NCBI GenBank assembly: GCA_018654845.1
Contig: JABIKU010000014.1
Coordinates: forward strand, 1 to 55,340
From: Methanobacteriota archaeon
Lineage (GTDB): Archaea; Thermoplasmatota; Poseidoniia; Poseidoniales; Thalassarchaeaceae
Reading direction: 5' to 3'
Length of the DNA stretch: 55,340 nucleotides
The notes under the pieces were generated by a model. It worked only from the letters and a program-made list of their open reading frames with translations. It searched no databases and was not told where the DNA came from. Position 1 is the stretch's first letter, and each line of letters begins with the position of its first letter. Shown here piece after piece: positions 51,741-55,340 of this stretch. The translations under genes and the position numbers were made by a program.

Positions 51741-54700
51741 TCAAGAACAGCTTCCAACAAGTGCGCCGTCTACCATTGGTAGCTTATCATAGTCGAACCA
51801 GTGTGCTGAGCCTATAGCAGCCCAAGGTGCTGAACAGATATCATTGTGCTTTGCACCGATACCATTTCCTTGACCGATAATGATCATGTTCGGATCCTCT
51901 ACCCATAGGTTGAACGCCTGAGAGTAAAGGTCGAGACGTTCTGCGTCATCGGTTGAGACCTTTGCAGCTGAAAGAAGAGCATCTAATGCTGGATTATTGT
52001 ATCCAGTACCGTAAACATCCTCTGTGCTTGCAGCGAATGGGGACCAGTAATTATCTGGATCTAGATAATCAGGAGCCCAACCACTGAACCTAATCTCGAA
52101 TGTTCCAGTGAAGTACATGTCGAGATATTCAGCCCAAGGCTTTGCATCACCATTTGTTGCAACACCAATCGAACCTAATGACTGCGCAATTTGTGCAGCC
52201 ATAGCGATACGGTAGTCGTTTCCTTCGTTAGCCATGATTCGTAGAATCGATGGTAAGCGGCATTCATCTCCATCACGGTCAGCTACAGGTACAACAACAG
52301 AGTTGTTGTTAGCCAATTCAGCACAATCGTACTGGCGGACAAATCCTGCATCTTCTAGAAGAGACTCAGCATATGTCAAATCATATGTGAAGACTTCGTA
52401 CTGAGACTCATCATACAAGAATCCGTTAGGGATTGGACCGTACACAGGTGCCAAGTTGTTGTCATATGTAGTTCTGCGAGCAGTATCATAATCGAACGCG
52501 TAAGCAATTGCAGTGCGGACATTTGGATTTGCCATAACGTTAGCGTCATCTACACCATCTTCATCTGTATCATAGTTTAGGATTGGGTCTTCATTAGCAT
52601 CGTTTGGATCAAGATTCAAAGCAGCTAGAGTAATTGAGAATGATTCTCTGTAAACACAAATGTAGCCATCTTTGCTAGCAATGTTCGGCTTGTCATCGAG
52701 GGCATCGTCTTCGCCTGCATCAAATTCTCCGTTTCCGTTTGCATCGATGTAGCAGAAGTTAGGCAAATCCTCAAAGTTTAGAGCACCGAAATCAGCTTCA
52801 CCGTCAGTGAATGCGAGCAAGCGAGTGTTCGATTCGTCGACGTTTGTCATTTCAGTAAACTTGTTGATGTTGAAGTTACCTGCATCCCAATGCATCCAGT
52901 TTGGAGTAAGGATAATCTTGTCCTCACGGCTCCATGTATCTAGAATATATGCACCAGTACCTGCACCGAGTGGAGCTTCGTCCATCCAGCCGTGGCACCA
53001 ATCATCAGAACTTTCGTCAGCATCAGTTGTTGCTGGATCGTCAGCGACAACTACACGGTTTGCTTCACACATATCCATGTTGACAACAGCGCCTACTGTG
53101 TAAGCGATTGTCGAAACGAAACCAGCATATGGCTGGAATAGAGTCACTGAAAAGTGTGTGTCATCGATGTATGTTAGCCCATCAGTATCGAAATTCTGCT
53201 GAGTAATCCATGCAACGTGTGATTCAGGTGCGCCGTATTCATTTACGCGTTCCCAGGAATATACAACATCCTCTGCGGTCATTGCGTCACCATTGCTGAA
53301 GTGTACATCATCACGTAGAGTGAAGGTGTAGGTCAACATGTCATCACTGACTGAATATCCAGTTGCAAGACGAGGGACGATGATTGCGTTTCCGTTGCCA
53401 TCTCCTTCATATCGGTACAATGTATCATATACATTCTCGATAACGTCACCAGATGCACTATCGTATGCATCGTGTGGATCTAGAGTTGCTGCATCTCCGT
53501 AGCCCATCGAGACAATCTCACATGGGTTGTTGGTTCCAGTTTCTACGCATGCTCGAACACCTTCAAGAGCTGTCCATGCTTCTGCGTATGTCATTTCACC
53601 ATCTTCGTATTGAATCATAATGGGTGATTGTGCATCTGCGTTCATTGAGAGTCCTTCCCCTAGAATCCATTGCTGGTAGCAATAAAGTTCGGCGACTCCA
53701 TGAACTATGAATTCACAGACTAAGTATCCTGAACCAGCGACATCTCCATTCGCATCGAATGTATGAGTTCCGCTAGTCCCTACGTAGTTTGTACCTATTG
53801 CACGGACGTCATTGCGGATGTCTTGACTGTCAGTCGCGTGAGCTCTCAATGCTGCCTTACCAGCAATCATTACTGCATCGTATGTTTCATGATGGTAAAT
53901 TCCACCATCTGCACCATTTGCTGCAGCATAAGCTGCATCGAAAGCATCAGCAGCATCTGATTGACCACCAGAACGTGGCTGGGTTACTATCATACCATCG
54001 ATTGCTGAAACATCAGATAATTCGTCAGGTGAAACACCTTCTGCTCCAAATGCTGGAATGTCTAAATTCTGTGCAGACATTTCCTCTAGAATTGCAGCGC
54101 CATCAACAGCATATGAGAATAGTGCGACTGAATCGCAACCACCGTCAGCTATTTGTGATACTAATCCCGAGAAGTCAGTTGCATCTTGGTCGTATCCGAC
54201 TGTTGTGCAAACATCACCAAAACTTGCTACGAAACCATCTTTGAGTCCAGCACCATAATCGTTAGTCATGTAGAGAATACCAGGGTTGGAAAAACCGTTA
54301 CCATTGGCTACAGCAGAGAGGGCTTGTACTTGCTGTCCGTCAGAAGGAACCACTCGGAAGAGGTAATCGTCGTCCGAGAGGGCAGTAATTGCAGGCGAAG
54401 TACTTGCGTAGGAAATCATTGGAACTCCAGCAGCTTGTGCTACAGGGATTGATGCCATTGTTCCGCCGGAGCATACAGCTCCTGCGATTATGACCACACC
54501 AGCGTCAACCAAGGATTGAGTTGCGCCAGCTGCGACTGTACCGTCACAACCTGAGTCAACTTCAATTATCTCGATTTCTACGCCGGCAGGTGCCATAGCG
54601 TTCAAATCTGCCTTTGCCAGTTCCATTGAATCAGTGAACGCTGGTGCGAAAACAGCGATTGGTCCTGTAAGCGGATTCATAAATCCAACTTTCAGGGTCG

Positions 54701-54896
54701 TTGTTTCTGCATCATATGTGCACGATCCGTCATCAGCAGTCGCATCTGCGTTGTAATTGTTCGCTGTCGCGTCCATACAACCCATTACGTCTTCCGGTTC
54801 AGGTTCCGGTTCCTCTTCTCCACCTAGGCAACCAGCGAACGCAGCCGCTAGCATTCCAAGCGTCATCATTATTGCCATTATTTTCTTATCTGTCAT
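51741..54896 (-). CDS. Lipoprotein fusing a LivJ-type and a DppA-type binding protein
   Basis: 1051 residues. A lipobox (AAAFAGC, Cys23) is followed by an acidic spacer (EEEPEPEPED) and a short cysteine motif (39-61, GC-M-D ... NNYN ... DDGSC) known from many secreted proteins. Residues ~65-410 form a type I periplasmic-binding fold like LivJ (VGFMNPLTGPIAVFAPAF; GILYMTNDYGAGLKDGF). Residues ~460-1050 form an oligopeptide-binding fold like DppA (DAATLDPHDAYDSASG, FTLRDDVHFSNGDAMTAEDV, FSGWAPDYLDPDNYW), containing Asp-rich, calcium-loop-like stretches (DANGNGEFDAGEDD, DTDEDGVDD). It is first in the dpp operon and should be its receptor, held outside the membrane. Joining two receptor classes in one chain is unusual. 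Confidence 0.93.
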   Translation of the reverse strand: MTDKKIMAIMMTLGMLAAAFAGCLGGEEEPEPEPEDVMGCMDATANNYNADATADDGSCTYDAETTTLKVGFMNPLTGPIAVFAPAFTDSMELAKADLNAMAPAGVEIEIIEVDSGCDGTVAAGATQSLVDAGVVIIAGAVCSGGTMASIPVAQAAGVPMISYASTSPAITALSDDDYLFRVVPSDGQQVQALSAVANGNGFSNPGILYMTNDYGAGLKDGFVASFGDVCTTVGYDQDATDFSGLVSQIADGGCDSVALFSYAVDGAAILEEMSAQNLDIPAFGAEGVSPDELSDVSAIDGMIVTQPRSGGQSDAADAFDAAYAAANGADGGIYHHETYDAVMIAGKAALRAHATDSQDIRNDVRAIGTNYVGTSGTHTFDANGDVAGSGYLVCEFIVHGVAELYCYQQWILGEGLSMNADAQSPIMIQYEDGEMTYAEAWTALEGVRACVETGTNNPCEIVSMGYGDAATLDPHDAYDSASGDVIENVYDTLYRYEGDGNGNAIIVPRLATGYSVSDDMLTYTFTLRDDVHFSNGDAMTAEDVVYSWERVNEYGAPESHVAWITQQNFDTDGLTYIDDTHFSVTLFQPYAGFVSTIAYTVGAVVNMDMCEANRVVVADDPATTDADESSDDWCHGWMDEAPLGAGTGAYILDTWSREDKIILTPNWMHWDAGNFNINKFTEMTNVDESNTRLLAFTDGEADFGALNFEDLPNFCYIDANGNGEFDAGEDDALDDKPNIASKDGYICVYRESFSITLAALNLDPNDANEDPILNYDTDEDGVDDANVMANPNVRTAIAYAFDYDTARRTTYDNNLAPVYGPIPNGFLYDESQYEVFTYDLTYAESLLEDAGFVRQYDCAELANNNSVVVPVADRDGDECRLPSILRIMANEGNDYRIAMAAQIAQSLGSIGVATNGDAKPWAEYLDMYFTGTFEIRFSGWAPDYLDPDNYWSPFAASTEDVYGTGYNNPALDALLSAAKVSTDDAERLDLYSQAFNLWVEDPNMIIIGQGNGIGAKHNDICSAPWAAIGSAHWFDYDKLPMVDGALVGSCS

Positions 54897-55211
54897 GTTT
54901 GTTTACACGCTCCAGTGCCTTTGGCCAATTCCCTATCTGTTATAGAGATTGTTTAACACTTGAGTCCGAAAAATATCGAATTCAATACCTTTCTAGATAA
55001 TTTTACCCTAGTATAATGGCTCGCAGCAATCGTTTAGGGGTGAAAAAATTTTGACTATAATATTACTAATTCATATATCAGCGCTATAAATTAAAACTAT
55101 GTATAAAATAATAATATGTCATTTAATTATTGGGTAATTCGTAACTTCAAACTATCATGGATTCGGAATATTCAAGACTAACTTTACAAATTTCATACTA
55201 GCTAAGAATAA
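54897..55211 (-). promoter_or_regulatory. AT-rich promoter region of the peptide transporter operon
   Basis: No gene here. On the minus strand several TATA-like runs are present (AATATTATAG near 55058-55066, AAAATTATC near 54998, GATATTTTTC near 54973), so the start is undecided. TTAGGGGTG at 55034-55042 equals one arm of the 15464-15484 palindrome. A GGAG is 13 nt before the ATG, rather far for a ribosome site. Confidence 0.5.
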
Positions 55212-55288
55212 TGGTGGACGAGCCGAGATTTGAACTCGGGGCCTCTTCCATGCCAAGGAAGCGCGCTTCCAAGCTGCGCCACACGCCC
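55212..55288 (-). tRNA. tRNA-Ala (GGC anticodon)
   Basis: The minus strand gives acceptor GGGCGTG/CTCGTCC, D stem GCGC/GCGC, anticodon stem CTTCC/GGAAG with loop TT-GGC-AT, and T arm CCGAG-TTCAAAT-CTCGG, discriminator A and encoded CCA (55212-55214). The G3-U70 pair, the main alanine identity element, is present. No intron. One acceptor pair, 6-67, is U-U. Confidence 0.95.
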
Positions 55289-55311
55289 AGGGAACAAGCG
55301 ACCTTCGACGA

Positions 55312-55320
55312 CCATTTAAG
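55312..55320 (-). promoter_or_regulatory. Probable TATA box of tRNA-Ala
   Basis: CTTAAATGG on the minus strand, centred about 28 bp upstream of the first tRNA base (55288), preceded by TTTTC. The distance fits an archaeal TATA box with transcription starting just before the mature 5' end. Confidence 0.55.
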
Positions 55321-55340
55321 GAAAATGGAGTAGGCACAGC

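Noticed and set aside
1-55340. CRISPR arrays, insertion sequences, integrases, toxin-antitoxin pairs
   Set aside because: I looked for regularly spaced repeats, transposase motifs and short overlapping gene pairs and found none.

Overview
This window is a gene-dense archaeal chromosome segment. The 5' end of a 16S rRNA gene with the archaeal start sequence, an archaeal-order ribosomal protein operon (including eL19, eL32, eS4, the RNase P subunit Rnp1 and aIF1), a Hef helicase-nuclease, a group II chaperonin and an intron-containing tRNA-Trp all say Euryarchaeota in the broad sense. The 16S gene on its own behind the spc cluster, a peptide- and protein-oriented accessory gene set and the large secreted proteins fit marine Thermoplasmatota (Marine Group II, Poseidoniales). 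That placement is my inference; no search was run. I see no transposase, integrase, CRISPR array or phage gene.

Layout. 1-291: 5' part of 16S rRNA, minus strand, preceded by a long non-coding leader/promoter region (292-864). 865-15242: one minus-strand ribosomal operon, uL3-uL4-uL23-uL2-uS19-uL22-uS3-uL29-aIF1-Rnp1-uS17-uL14-uL24-eS4-uL5-uS14-uS8-uL6-eL32-eL19-uL18-uS5-uL30-uL15-SecY. Two members are unusual: eL32 carries an N-terminal SAP domain, and SecY carries about 130 extra N-terminal residues with four predicted membrane segments. 15243-15538: bidirectional control region with a TATA box, a structured mRNA leader and a palindrome that also occurs upstream of the 16S gene. 15539-18139: hef. 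18140-21177: two overlapping genes, a tandem-flavodoxin/SdhB-like fusion and an SdhE/HdrB-like (CCG-domain) protein, both of which have lost most iron-sulfur ligands. 21278-31418: thermosome, a giant surface protein, membrane proteins, an aminotransferase and a membrane-anchored subtilase. 31541-31728: tRNA-Trp whose intron contains a box C/D guide RNA aimed at its own C34. 31800-38254: membrane proteins (redoxin-like, DUF92, PrsW), a zinc ribbon and an FAD oxidoreductase. 38258-43655: a split glutamate synthase operon. 43914-45554: an MFS transporter and a small membrane protein. 45595-54896: a peptide ABC transporter operon. 55212-55288: tRNA-Ala.

The strongest candidates for something new are, first, the pair at 18140-21177. 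It resembles the SdhB and SdhE subunits of type-E succinate:quinone reductase, stripped of Fe-S ligands and fused to two flavodoxin domains, which would suit an iron-sparing electron carrier complex. Second is the peptide transporter: its binding protein fuses a branched-chain-amino-acid-type receptor to an oligopeptide-type receptor, its DppC-like permease has extra membrane segments, and its DppD-like ATPase has six predicted membrane segments inserted inside the nucleotide-binding domain. Third is the palindrome shared by the 16S and ribosomal protein promoters, a candidate growth-control site.

Together the genes suggest a fast-growing heterotroph that degrades external protein (subtilase, surface protein), imports peptides (ABC operon), handles amino nitrogen (aminotransferase, amino-acid oxidase-like enzyme, glutamate synthase) and puts resources into ribosomes and protein folding.
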